A stretch of 64,000 nucleotides of DNA from contig NC_012781.1 in the NCBI RefSeq assembly GCF_000020605.1, forward strand, positions 2,729,501 to 2,793,500, given 5' to 3'. The translations under genes and the position numbers were made by a program. Every line of letters begins with the position of its first letter. The first letter of the stretch is position 1. The DNA comes from Agathobacter rectalis ATCC 33656 (GTDB taxonomy: Bacteria; Bacillota; Clostridia; Lachnospirales; Lachnospiraceae). Below, piece after piece: positions 33,209-42,492 of the stretch. The notes under the pieces were generated by a model. It made no database searches, was not told where the DNA came from, and saw nothing but the letters and a program-made list of their open reading frames with translations.

Positions 33209-34915
33209 TTACTTACTTAATTCATCGTTGATTTCTTTGAGAATCTGGTCGCCACCCTGATTCTTCCAGTTTTCAACGAAAGTATCGAATTCGCTGATAT
33301 CTGCTTTTCCCATAATGATCTTTGAGAATGTTTCTTCTTCCATTTTTTTAAGGTTTGCCCATTTGGCCTCCATGGTTTTTGTCTGACCGTTATATGCATT
33401 GTAAACCGGTACATATTTATCATTTACTAACGGAGATCCACCAACCAAAAGTGACACAAGTCTTGGAAGATTAGTTTTGGCAATGTCACTGTCCAGATTC
33501 CATTTGTCCAGGCTGAAATCATCATAAGGTTCTTTTTTCAGTTCCTTAACTGCTTCCATATCATTCTTTAACAGTTTATGTTTTGAGAAATCAACATCAT
33601 CCATTGTAATCTCACCTGCAAGATATTTTTCCAGAGTCTCAGTGGATACTTCAATCTCATCTGCATTATCGTAGCCATTATACAAAGGATAAAAATCCGC
33701 AGTACCCATTTCTGTGGAGGTAATACCATCTACTACCCACTGCTGCTCATTTTTGATCAGATAGTTAACAATCTTAAATGCAGCCTCCGGGTTCTTGCAG
33801 CTTTTGCTTGCTACTACATATTTACTTGTAGGATTTGGCATATGAGCGTAGTAATTCCCGTCCTCAGACAGTGGTGTAAAATATGCTCTCCAATCCGCTT
33901 CGCCTGCAAGTGTAGTATCTGACACCGTATAACCAGACCACCATGGTCCAAAGAAGATACCAACTTTTCCGGACAAAAGAGGTTCCTTGCTGTCGCTTCT
34001 TACAAGCATTTCCGGATCGATCAGCTTATTTGTATACAGTTTTGAGATTTTTTCAAGTGCCTCTCTGGTTTCCGGCTGAATAGAACCATATTCTACAGTT
34101 CCATCCTCATCCTGCAGCCAGTACTGTGGATAAGACTGGAAGCTGCTAAACAATGGATCCAGTCCAAACTGGTTTGCTCCAATTGCATTCATGTGATCTG
34201 AATTGCTCGGTCCAAGAATTCCAATGGTATCAGCTTCTCCGTTACCATCCGGATCCTGGGTTACGAATGCCTCTGCTACTGCTGCCATTTCATCCCAGGT
34301 TCTTGGAACCTCCAGTCCAAGATTATCCAGCCAGTCCTGACGGATCCACATTTCGTTCACTTCTCCTCCCATCATACTTGGAGCCGGGATTGCCATTATC
34401 TCTCCCTTATCATTTGAGATACATTTTTTCAGCTCTTCTCCACCTGATTCCACATATGCTTTCAGTGCATCAGAAGCATAGTCATCAAAATACTGATCAA
34501 GCGGCTGGATCATATCATATTTCAGAAGTGCCCTGTACTGTGTTGCATTTACGTTCATCAATTCCGGAATTGTGTTACTTCCGATACACAAATTCATTTT
34601 TTCATCATAGTCTGTAGATGATGCGACCCAGTCGTATGCAACCTCAATATTAAGGTCTTCTTTCAAAAGTCGTGTATAGGAATTGTCATCATAGCTCATT
34701 CCGTCAGGAATCTTGGCATTTGAATTCATTGAACCGCCCAGATGAACCGTTACGGTTTCCGGATATTTTGACAGCGGGAGATCTTCTTTTGCTGTTCCTT
34801 CTGCCTCCCCTACTGCCTTTTTCTGTGTGTTCTCTTCTGATTTTCCGCATCCTGCCAGTGATGTCACACCTAATGCCATCGCACATGCAAATGCAATCCA
34901 CTGTTTTTTCTTCAT
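33209..34915 (-). CDS. Sugar ABC transporter solute-binding lipoprotein (LipO/LplA type)
   Basis: A 568-residue lipoprotein with signal MKKKQWIAFACAMALGVTS and lipobox LAGC. The length and motifs (NEMWIRQDWLDNLGLEVPRT, YGSIQPETREAL) fit the long type-2 oligosaccharide/uronate-binding lipoproteins that pair with LplB/YtcP permeases. AAAGGAGG precedes the ATG. It captures a glycoside outside the cell and hands it to the two permeases encoded upstream. No ATPase is in the operon; a shared MsmX-type ATPase encoded elsewhere is expected. Confidence 0.92.
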   Translation of the reverse strand: MKKKQWIAFACAMALGVTSLAGCGKSEENTQKKAVGEAEGTAKEDLPLSKYPETVTVHLGGSMNSNAKIPDGMSYDDNSYTRLLKEDLNIEVAYDWVASSTDYDEKMNLCIGSNTIPELMNVNATQYRALLKYDMIQPLDQYFDDYASDALKAYVESGGEELKKCISNDKGEIMAIPAPSMMGGEVNEMWIRQDWLDNLGLEVPRTWDEMAAVAEAFVTQDPDGNGEADTIGILGPSNSDHMNAIGANQFGLDPLFSSFQSYPQYWLQDEDGTVEYGSIQPETREALEKISKLYTNKLIDPEMLVRSDSKEPLLSGKVGIFFGPWWSGYTVSDTTLAGEADWRAYFTPLSEDGNYYAHMPNPTSKYVVASKSCKNPEAAFKIVNYLIKNEQQWVVDGITSTEMGTADFYPLYNGYDNADEIEVSTETLEKYLAGEITMDDVDFSKHKLLKNDMEAVKELKKEPYDDFSLDKWNLDSDIAKTNLPRLVSLLVGGSPLVNDKYVPVYNAYNGQTKTMEAKWANLKKMEEETFSKIIMGKADISEFDTFVENWKNQGGDQILKEINDELSK

Positions 34916-34929
34916 ATTTTCTTCCTCCT

Positions 34930-35814
34930 TTATCCTTTTACTGATCCCAGTGTAATACCTTCTACAAAAAATCTTTGCAGGAATGGGTAAACAATCAGTA
35001 TCGGTATCATAGCTATAAATATTTTCGCAGAATCTAATGAAAGATTGTTTAATTTCATCGCCTGCGCAATCTGATCCACATTCATTGTAGAATAATCCAG
35101 GGTTACTACCATCTGCTGGATGTAGGTCTGCAGTGGATAACTGCTCTGTCTTGTACTTAAAACCATTCCCTGGAAGAATTCATTCCAGTACATAACCATG
35201 GTGAACAGTGCAACTGTTGCGACCATAGGTTTTGCCAATGGTATGTAGATAGATATCAGAGTTCTCCAAGGTCCGCCGCCATCGACAAAACACGCCTCTT
35301 CCAGTTCTGTTGGAAGATTTTTAAAGAAATTCACTGCAAGTATCACATTAAATACCTGAAGGCCTGTTCCCAGTACCAGTCCAAAAATGTTATCCATCAG
35401 ATGATAATTTTTCATGGTGATATACCACGGAACCGTTCCTCCGTTAAATAACATGCAGAACACGAATATCCACATAAAGATATCTCTTTTCGGGAACTGT
35501 TTTTTTGTTCTGGATAATGGATATGCTGCCATAAGGATACATACCATACTGATTCCGGTTCCCAGCAAAACTCTCTTAATAGATACCAAAAACGAACCGA
35601 AAAATGCGGTCTCTCCCATGATTTTTTTATAGGAGAGCAGGTTGAAGCCAACCGGCCAAAGTGCAACTTTTCCCGCATTGACTGCTTCCCTGCTGCTCAA
35701 TGACACGCAGAGAACGTACCATACCGGCACAATACAGATTAAAGTAATCGCAATGAGAATCACAATATTTAAAATATCAAAAATCTTTGATCTCAGGCTT
35801 TTATTCTCAATCAT
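34930..35814 (-). CDS. Sugar ABC transporter permease (YtcP/LplC type)
   Basis: A 294-residue inner membrane permease with six hydrophobic segments. The EAA loop is EEACFVDGGGPWRTLISIYIPLAKP and the chain ends RFFVEGITLGSVKG, the hallmark of CarB/YtcP CUT1 permeases. AGGAGGTG precedes the ATG; 13 bases separate it from the partner permease. Couples to the shared ATPase through the EAA loop. Confidence 0.93.
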   Translation of the reverse strand: MIENKSLRSKIFDILNIVILIAITLICIVPVWYVLCVSLSSREAVNAGKVALWPVGFNLLSYKKIMGETAFFGSFLVSIKRVLLGTGISMVCILMAAYPLSRTKKQFPKRDIFMWIFVFCMLFNGGTVPWYITMKNYHLMDNIFGLVLGTGLQVFNVILAVNFFKNLPTELEEACFVDGGGPWRTLISIYIPLAKPMVATVALFTMVMYWNEFFQGMVLSTRQSSYPLQTYIQQMVVTLDYSTMNVDQIAQAMKLNNLSLDSAKIFIAMIPILIVYPFLQRFFVEGITLGSVKG

Positions 35815-35827
35815 AGTTTGTCACCTC

Positions 35828-36718
35828 CTAAAACAGTTTATAACCGGTAAATTTATCTGCCAGCCAGTAGCCAACCGTAATCAATACAAGACTGATTACA
35901 GATTTGAATAAACCAACGGCCGTTGCCAGAGAATACTGGAGATTTTGCAAACCGGCTCTGTATACCCAAGTGTCAATAATATCACCTGTTGAGTAAACCA
36001 ATGGGTTATACAGGTTGTAAACCTGGTCAAATCCTGCATTCAGGATGTTTCCAAGCGACAGGATAGCAAGAAGTGCTACTGTTGTCTTGATGCCCGGTAA
36101 AGTCACATGCCAGATTCTTTTGAATCGTCCGCAACCGTCTACTGCTGCAGCTTCATACAATGATCCATCCACTCCCAGGATTGCTGCAAGATAAACGACT
36201 GTATTGTAGCCGAATCCTTTCCAGATATCCGTACCAATCACCAGAGGCTGGAATATCTTTGCTTCTCCAAAAAAGTTGACCGCTTCGCCTCCAAAAAATT
36301 CTATGATTTGGTTCACCGGTCCCGTATAACCGAAAATATTCAGCACAATCTTCGCAAGAATAACCCATGACAGAAAATACGGTAAATATACGATTGTCTG
36401 GATTGGACGCTTCAGTTTCTTCAGTGCCAGTTCATTTAACAACAAAGCAAACACCAGTGGAATAATAATATTTCCAATGATCTTGCCAACGGCAATAACA
36501 ACTGTGTTCCGTAGAACCTGTTTAATGTCACTCATCTGAAACATGTACTCAAAATTAGCCAGACCAACAAACTTTGAGTGGAGAATGCCCTGTCCCGGAT
36601 TGTAATCCTGAAAAGCCATAACAATTCCAAACATTGGAACAATGCTGAAAAAGAACAGCCACAGCAATGCGGGGATTAGCATGATGTAATAGTGTTTCAC
36701 AAATCTTTTTATGTACAT
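35828..36718 (-). CDS. Sugar ABC transporter permease (LplB type)
   Basis: A 296-residue permease, first gene of the sugar operon. It starts KRFVKHYYIMLIPALLWLFFFSIVPM, has the family QDYNPGQGI stretch and the EAA loop YEAAAVDGCGRFKRIWHVTLPG. Six hydrophobic segments. GGGAGG precedes the ATG. Expression is likely activated by the YesN-like regulator encoded just upstream. Confidence 0.93.
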   Translation of the reverse strand: MYIKRFVKHYYIMLIPALLWLFFFSIVPMFGIVMAFQDYNPGQGILHSKFVGLANFEYMFQMSDIKQVLRNTVVIAVGKIIGNIIIPLVFALLLNELALKKLKRPIQTIVYLPYFLSWVILAKIVLNIFGYTGPVNQIIEFFGGEAVNFFGEAKIFQPLVIGTDIWKGFGYNTVVYLAAILGVDGSLYEAAAVDGCGRFKRIWHVTLPGIKTTVALLAILSLGNILNAGFDQVYNLYNPLVYSTGDIIDTWVYRAGLQNLQYSLATAVGLFKSVISLVLITVGYWLADKFTGYKLF

Positions 36719-36813
36719 GAGTAAACCTCCCTTCTTTTATAGATAGTTTATCCTGTAACCATATTTTTCACTAGACGATATTGTTCCTGATTTCACAGCT
36801 TTTTTTTTAATTC

Positions 36814-36848
36814 AAAAAAAATGTCCGAATTAAATCGAACATTTTTTT
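36814..36848. terminator. Hairpin at the end of the YesN-like regulator gene
   Basis: Arms about 36814-36827 and 36836-36848 pair around AATTAAAT, with A and T runs on both sides; it overlaps the last codons of the regulator gene. It separates regulator transcription from the sugar operon. Confidence 0.7.
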
Positions 36849-37840
36849 ATTCTTCCTACATATTCTGTTGGCATGCATCCGTATTCCTTCGAAAATACCT
36901 TTGTAAAATAATAAAAATTGTCATAGCCCAGATTCGAGGCAATCTGTGTTATATTTTCTGTTCCTTTTGCCATCTTTTGGGCAGCTGCATACATTTTTCT
37001 GCTGATCACATAATTATGAAAGGTATCACCGGTCATCTCCTTAAATCTCGTACTGAAATAACTTCTGCTCATTCCGATCTGTGCTGCTGCCTCTTCCGAC
37101 TTCAGATTTTCTTCTATATGTTCATCTGTATACAGGATCACTCTTGCAAACATATAGATATCCTTTGTTTTATCTGTCTGCAGACATGTCTGATACAGGT
37201 TTTCTTTCCATTGTTTCACCCATTCCAGCATGGAATCCACGGAAGATAAGGATGGAAATTCCAGTTCTTCTCCTGTGAGTTTCTGGAGGCTGTGGAAGCT
37301 TTTTATGAAAACCCTTTCAGCAGTCCGTAACTCCACTCCCCTGGTTAACTCATACAGTCTGTTGAACTCGCTGTCATTGAAGATCCATCTGGTGTTCATC
37401 CACGCTTTTTCCAACCTTTTTATGAGTTCGGAATCCTCATTCCTGGTTTCTTTTTGGGAATGATTTTCCTTATATTTTCTTTCCACAAGTTCCAGTATCC
37501 GGTCACACTCATCCCCTTCAAAACTTATCTTGGATATATAGTCCAAAGCTCCCAGTCTCAGAGCACTCTGCGCATAACGGAAATCTTCATACATGGAAAA
37601 GACTACAAATTTCACCTCCGGATATTCCTTTTTACACATTTTCATCAATTCAATTCCATCGATCTCCGGCATGTCTATATCCGTGAATACAATATCCACT
37701 TCATTATCCTTCAGAAATTCCAGCGCTTTACGACCGTTCTGAACATCCCCCACAACTTCAAATCCGTATTTCTTCCAATCCATTATGGAGATCAAACCTT
37801 TTCTTGCCAGTTTATCATCGTCAACAACTAATACTTTCAT
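36830..37840 (-). CDS. YesN-type response regulator, AraC DNA-binding domain
   Basis: A 336-residue regulator. The receiver domain has VLVVDDDKLARKGL, phosphoacceptor region VDIVFTDIDMPEIDG and switch Ser in FVVFSMYEDFRYA. The C-terminal AraC domain shows two helix-turn-helices (AAAQIGMSRSYFSTRFKEMTG and ITQIASNLGYDNFYYFTKVF, each 20 or fewer residues in its core). It overlaps the kinase by 4 bp (ATGA). It probably activates the sugar operon downstream. Its kinase is interrupted, so signal input may be lost. Confidence 0.93.
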   Translation of the reverse strand: MKVLVVDDDKLARKGLISIMDWKKYGFEVVGDVQNGRKALEFLKDNEVDIVFTDIDMPEIDGIELMKMCKKEYPEVKFVVFSMYEDFRYAQSALRLGALDYISKISFEGDECDRILELVERKYKENHSQKETRNEDSELIKRLEKAWMNTRWIFNDSEFNRLYELTRGVELRTAERVFIKSFHSLQKLTGEELEFPSLSSVDSMLEWVKQWKENLYQTCLQTDKTKDIYMFARVILYTDEHIEENLKSEEAAAQIGMSRSYFSTRFKEMTGDTFHNYVISRKMYAAAQKMAKGTENITQIASNLGYDNFYYFTKVFSKEYGCMPTEYVGRIKKCSI

Positions 37841-39630
37841 TTCTCCTTACCTTCTTTTTCTGTCTCAACTCCTGTAATTTTTATTTTGTTCCGAAGTTCT
37901 TCCTGAATCGGAATCAAAATTGTAATTTTGGTTCCATATCCTTTTTTGCAATTTACAAACAGAGTCGTTTCTCCTTCATAAAAAGAGTCCAACATTGCTT
38001 TTACATATCGCAGACCGATTCCTCTGTTTCCATGTTGCATTTTTTTTACATCGTAGTCAAATGGTTCATTGATCTGATAAATTTCCTCCTGGGTCAGACC
38101 ATTACCGCTGTCTAATATGGTGATGCCCGCCAGTCCCCTGATATTATCCTCAAAGACCTGAATTGTGATCTTTTCATCATTTCCAAGTCCATATCGTATG
38201 GCATTTTCTACCAGTGGCTGCAGCAGCATCCTTACCGTCGGCTGTTCCAGATAACGCCCCTCTTCCACATTCATCTCAATCACAAAATCGTAACGCATCT
38301 GTTCCAATGCTATATAATCTTTCACAATATCGATTTCTGTTCGAAGTGTCGTCTGCATTCCCTCTTTTCCCAGATTGTAGGACAACAGTCTTTTTAATCG
38401 CTGCACAAATTCCATAATATTATTCTGTTTGCTCATTCTGGCCATCCACTGAACAGAATTTAGTGTATTGAGCAGAAAATGAGGATTGATCTGATACAGA
38501 AGCTTCTCATATTCCGTCCGCTGAATATTTTTTTCTTTTTCCACAACATCATCAATCAGATTTCTGATTTGTTCCTTCATCTGCTCCACTTCGTGCATCA
38601 AGTCATCAAATTCCTTGATCTCATATTCCTGCCTTTCTCCATGTAATGCCCCATTTCCTACCTGGATAATCTGTTTTTGTAACTGATTAAGTGGTTTGCA
38701 TATCAACCTGTACAGGTAAATAACAGAACAGGAAAAAATACCGAATGCTGACAGAATGATAACCACCAGCTTCAATCTCCACATATTCATTTCTTTCTGA
38801 TAGATATTTTCCGGCAGTGCAATGGCATTGGCATATCCAATGGTACTGCGATACACCATGATTTTATATCCTTCCTGATTTGTTACAGCATATCCTTCTT
38901 TTTTCGGTAATTCCGACAAAATCTTTTGGCCCCGGACAATCACCGGATTATTGCTGTACTGCACAATGCCATTTTCATCCATCTCCATATAGGTATATGG
39001 TCATTTTTCTTTATTAAGCTGATCTGAAACACTCATATCAGGCTCAATTTCTGCATAAATATCCAGCATCTTTTGGTTACCAAAAGAAACTCTTCGCATC
39101 ACGGATACTACCGGTGTCTCCTTAATTCCCAGATAGGAATCATGCATGGCCTGAATGGTATTATCGGCACCTACTACCACTTTAGAGATTGTCTGATATG
39201 TCGGGTCCAGCACCCTGACGTTAAAATTTCCGATCAATTCTTTTTGCTCTTTCGGATCGTAATAAGTGATGCCAAGAAGCTTTGTATTCACATATCCAAG
39301 CTTTATCAGTTCTTCTCTGAGAAATTTCTGCTCCAAATATCGATCATAGTTATCATTTGAACTCAAATATCTTTCTGTCGCACTTCCAATAAGTCCATCG
39401 GGACTCATCTGATTGACAATACCGATCATGTCATAGTAATCACTGTCCATCTCTCGTGTAATCTGCTCCAGATATATCTGCATACTCTCCTTGATACCGT
39501 CATTCTGTATCATTCGGATCGTCATATACGACACGATTACTACTGCAAGAATACTTGACATTGCACTGAGCAGAAGAATACTCAGCATCTTCTTTTTAAG
39601 CGTTTGTTTCCCTCTGTTTTTCCTTCTCAT
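37837..39630 (-). pseudogene. YesM-type sensor histidine kinase interrupted by an in-frame TGA
   Basis: Two frames, 39630-39001 and 38988-37837, lie in the same reading frame and are separated by a single TGA at 39003-39001; together they give a normal-length kinase of about 597 codons. The first part has an N-terminal membrane helix and extracellular sensor domain. The second has the rest of the sensor domain (YMEMDENGIVQYSNNP), the second membrane helix, HAMP, the histidine box QINPHFLLNTLNSVQWMAR, N box LVENAIRYGLG and G box HGNRGIGLRYVKAML. A nonsense mutation, recoding or a sequence error are possible. ATG 38988 might restart a fragment lacking the first membrane helix. Confidence 0.88.
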
Positions 39631-39757
39631 ACCAGTTTCCCTACTCCTGTTTTACCTCTTTCCACGCCACTGTAAAGTTATACTGAACAGTTAACAATTT
39701 TATCTTATTTTAATAATAGATAAATTTTTTCTGAAAGTCAACCAATGATAAAATATG

Positions 39758-39790
39758 ATTTTTCCAACGATGAATTTTTATTTTCAAAAA
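39758..39790. repeat. 33-bp dispersed repeat, copy 2
   Basis: Identical to 25035-25067. It lies in the 200-bp gap between the YesM-like gene and the cytidylate-kinase-like gene, next to the terminator at 39787-39822. Confidence 0.8.
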
Positions 39791-39822
39791 GCCGAATCCA
39801 CACTCCCACGGATTCGGCTTTT
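39787..39822 (-). terminator. Terminator of the lrgAB operon
   Basis: Arms 39787-39799 and 39810-39822 are a perfect 13-bp inverted repeat with a T-run on the minus strand, 12 bases beyond the stop of the cytidylate-kinase-like gene. Confidence 0.85.
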
Positions 39823-39834
39823 GTATATGCACTT

Positions 39835-40422
39835 CTATTTTCTATTTTGTATGAAGCTGTCAATCATCGCAATCACACCATCTACACCGAGCTTTGCCAC
39901 ATTCAGGCACAGGTCATAGTTTTCTGCCTGCCCCCACTCCTGTCCGGTATAGTATTTGTGATAGGTCTTTCTGTTGTCATTTGTCTCACGCACAACAGTC
40001 TTTGCCTTTCTCGCTGAGACTCCATGTGTATCAGCCACAGTATCAACGCAGAAAGCATCATTCGCTGTCAGGAAAACTGAGACAACATCATCTCTTCCCT
40101 GAAAGGCAAAGTTTGCACATCGTCCCTGAATCACATATCCCTCACAGCCGTCCTCAAGCGGCAGCCTGTCTATAAATGTAAGAGCCCTCGCCGGAGTATC
40201 ATGCAGCACATTATCCTCCTCCGTCTCCATCACAATAGAGTAAAGCAGGGAATTAACCGGTCTCTCACTGTAAAACTCCTCATACTCATCGTAGCAGCCT
40301 GCCTCTTTGGCACCGGCCGCAATAGCCTCTCTGTCCATGAAATGTAAATGATATTTCTCAGCGACTGCTCTACCGATAGTATCTGCATCGCAACCGCACT
40401 TTCTAGCAATTGTAATTATCAT
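39835..40422 (-). CDS. Cytidylate kinase-like family protein
   Basis: A 195-residue protein starting MIITIARKCGCDADTIGRAVAEKY, the Cytidylate_kin2-like N-terminus in which ARxxGSGG of CMP kinases is changed to ARKCGCDA. GYVIQGRCANFAF and VRETNDNRKTYHKYYTG (the lid-like region) follow. AAGGAG precedes ATG 40422; the longer frame to 40542 would overlap lrgB. It lies behind lrgAB on the same strand and shares the terminator. The altered P-loop makes true CMP kinase activity uncertain. Confidence 0.85.
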   Translation of the reverse strand: MIITIARKCGCDADTIGRAVAEKYHLHFMDREAIAAGAKEAGCYDEYEEFYSERPVNSLLYSIVMETEEDNVLHDTPARALTFIDRLPLEDGCEGYVIQGRCANFAFQGRDDVVSVFLTANDAFCVDTVADTHGVSARKAKTVVRETNDNRKTYHKYYTGQEWGQAENYDLCLNVAKLGVDGVIAMIDSFIQNRK

Positions 40423-40477
40423 ATAAATATAGCTCCTTTCTGTAAAAAAGCCAACGCGCATGAAGCGCTCAGACAAA

Positions 40478-41170
40478 TCAATAAAAGTTTGCAAACACCG
40501 ATGCAAACACCACCGTAAGTATTCCTGCCACCGCGATAGCAAGAGAGCTCATGGCGCCCTCTATCTCGCCAATCTCGATAGCCTTCGCTGTTCCGATGGC
40601 ATGTGATGACGCACCAAGCGCCAGTCCCTTCGATATAGGCTCAGTGATTCTGAATATTTTGCAAACAAACTCTCCGAGTATATTTCCAAGCACACCTGTC
40701 ACGACGATAACTGCGACAGTGATGGTCACATATCCTCCGAGCTCCTCTGATACACCCATACCGATAGCTGTCGTGATGGACTTTGGAAGCAGTGTGACAT
40801 AGTCCTCGTGTGAAAGCCCCATAAGCACTGACAGCACAAGCACTGTCACAAGGCTTGTTATGACTCCTGCCGTGAGTCCGAGCGCGACTGCTGCTATATT
40901 TTTCTTGAGCAGTGTCCACTGCTCATAGAGCGGTATCGCAAGGCATACCGTGGCCGGTGTCAGAAACCAGCTAAGGTACGATGCCCCCTTATTGTATGTG
41001 TCATAATCCACATCTGCCACAACAAGCACTATGATGGTCAGTACTATTGAAATGAGAAGCGGATTGAGTATTGCAAGCTTAAACTTTTTCTTTAAAAGCA
41101 TACCTAGCAGATATGCAACCAGACTTACTGTGACACCGGCAAAAAGCGATGTCTGAAACAAATTATCCAT
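40478..41170 (-). CDS. lrgB: LrgB/CidB family membrane protein
   Basis: A 230-residue polytopic membrane protein with the LrgB signature LLPKSITTAIGMGVSEELGG and GLALGASSHAIGTAKAIEIG. In other Firmicutes LrgAB acts as a holin/antiholin-like pair and as a pyruvate importer. It starts 17 bases after lrgA. No LytS/LytR pair is adjacent. Confidence 0.93.
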   Translation of the reverse strand: MDNLFQTSLFAGVTVSLVAYLLGMLLKKKFKLAILNPLLISIVLTIIVLVVADVDYDTYNKGASYLSWFLTPATVCLAIPLYEQWTLLKKNIAAVALGLTAGVITSLVTVLVLSVLMGLSHEDYVTLLPKSITTAIGMGVSEELGGYVTITVAVIVVTGVLGNILGEFVCKIFRITEPISKGLALGASSHAIGTAKAIEIGEIEGAMSSLAIAVAGILTVVFASVFANFY

Positions 41171-41187
41171 TATGATTATCCTCTATC

Positions 41188-41565
41188 TTATTTATTTTCT
41201 CCAGCATCAGCCCTCTTGCGCTTCTGCATACGGATTACGAGCTGTGAAACATGTCCTGTAGCAATCATTACAGTAAGAAGTGCCACAACCGTGATTACAA
41301 TCACCGGTACGAGCACCGGCTTAAGATTGCCCCAGGATGACATAAGTCCCACTCCCGCAGGGATAAACATGACAGGCATTATCTCTATCATGAATTTGCC
41401 TGCACTCCTTACAGAGTTAAGCGGTATCAGGCCTGTCAGCAGACCTATGAAAAGTATAACCATGCCATATATGCTCGCCGGAACAGGCAATGGCAGTAAA
41501 TATTTGAGTATCTCACCTACAAACGAAATCGCAAGTATGATGAGAAATTGCTTTAATAATTTCAT
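41188..41565 (-). CDS. lrgA: LrgA/CidA family membrane protein
   Basis: A 125-residue protein with four hydrophobic segments and the family core LPLPVPASIYGMVILFIGL and MPVMFIPAGVGLM. It works with LrgB, encoded next, in murein-hydrolase control or pyruvate uptake. First gene of the operon lrgA-lrgB-cytidylate-kinase-like. Confidence 0.92.
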   Translation of the reverse strand: MKLLKQFLIILAISFVGEILKYLLPLPVPASIYGMVILFIGLLTGLIPLNSVRSAGKFMIEIMPVMFIPAGVGLMSSWGNLKPVLVPVIVITVVALLTVMIATGHVSQLVIRMQKRKRADAGENK

Positions 41566-41613
41566 TTTATATTGTATCTCCGTTATATATATTTCGTGAC
41601 TATTTGTAACCGT

Positions 41614-42285
41614 TTATCTGTGTTCCCTGACCATCATTGTACATACAATGGCAAGCAGCACGCTTGAAGCCCATATAGCGCGTATTCCTATGTGCAGTGA
41701 GCACACTCCGCCTATACCTGCTCCTATTGCAAATATCAGAATAATTCCATAGTAGTGCGCGGTCTTTTTCAGTGCCCCGATATTTCTGTCACGCAGATAT
41801 ATTGACAGACTCTCTGTGCCGCTTCTTAAGTTGCCGATGCACATGGTGCTGGCATAGCCGTAGCCGTTTACCTTTCTGAAGGACTGCACCTGCATAGAAC
41901 AGCTGAATGATACAAGCATGGTCGCTATCATATCGTACCTGTGTGGTATGAAGCCGACCACAAACAGTATGATTATCTCTATCGCCACTACTATCTGACG
42001 CCAGTGGATGCGCTTTGCCTTCTTATATCTATGCCCGATTCTCTCTGCCACAAGCACACCGAGTGCAAATGAAAGGATTGGGAAAAGATACGATAGTCCC
42101 TTCATCCATTCACCCATCATCAGATGCTGGCTCATCAGCACTACGTTTCCTGTCTGCGCATTCGAGAACACCTCATTTCTCACATTGTAGGTGTAGGCAT
42201 CCTGAAAGCCTCCGGAAAGTGCCAGAATCGCACTCAGCAAAAAGGTCTCTGATGTCTGAATCCTTATTTTTTCTTTTTCAGTCAT
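41614..42285 (-). CDS. DUF1275 (YoaK-type) membrane protein
   Basis: A 223-residue membrane protein with six hydrophobic segments and the DUF1275 marks LSGGFQDAYTYNVRNEVFSNAQTGN (in short, GGxxDAxxY...NAQTGNVV) and NGYGYASTMCIGNLRSGTE. Function is unknown. ATG 42285 has GAGG about 8 bases upstream; the frame to 42420 is not supported. Monocistronic. Confidence 0.9.
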   Translation of the reverse strand: MTEKEKIRIQTSETFLLSAILALSGGFQDAYTYNVRNEVFSNAQTGNVVLMSQHLMMGEWMKGLSYLFPILSFALGVLVAERIGHRYKKAKRIHWRQIVVAIEIIILFVVGFIPHRYDMIATMLVSFSCSMQVQSFRKVNGYGYASTMCIGNLRSGTESLSIYLRDRNIGALKKTAHYYGIILIFAIGAGIGGVCSLHIGIRAIWASSVLLAIVCTMMVREHR

Positions 42286-42492
42286 TTTTTCGCCTCTTTT
42301 TCTCATATTCGCTGTTAGCTGCCACACCCTCGTGTGCCCCACAGCAATTACATATTTACAGCAATCCACACGGTTTATTATTATAGAAAAAAAGGGCGGA
42401 TATTTCAATACCCGCCCCAAATATACAGTGTATTAAATTTTGCACAATACCTAAAATATATATTGGATATACATAATAGATATACATGATAG

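Noticed and set aside
39745-40017. Plus-strand 90-codon frame containing the 33-bp repeat
   Set aside because: No ribosome site; most of it is antisense to the cytidylate-kinase-like gene and crosses its terminator.
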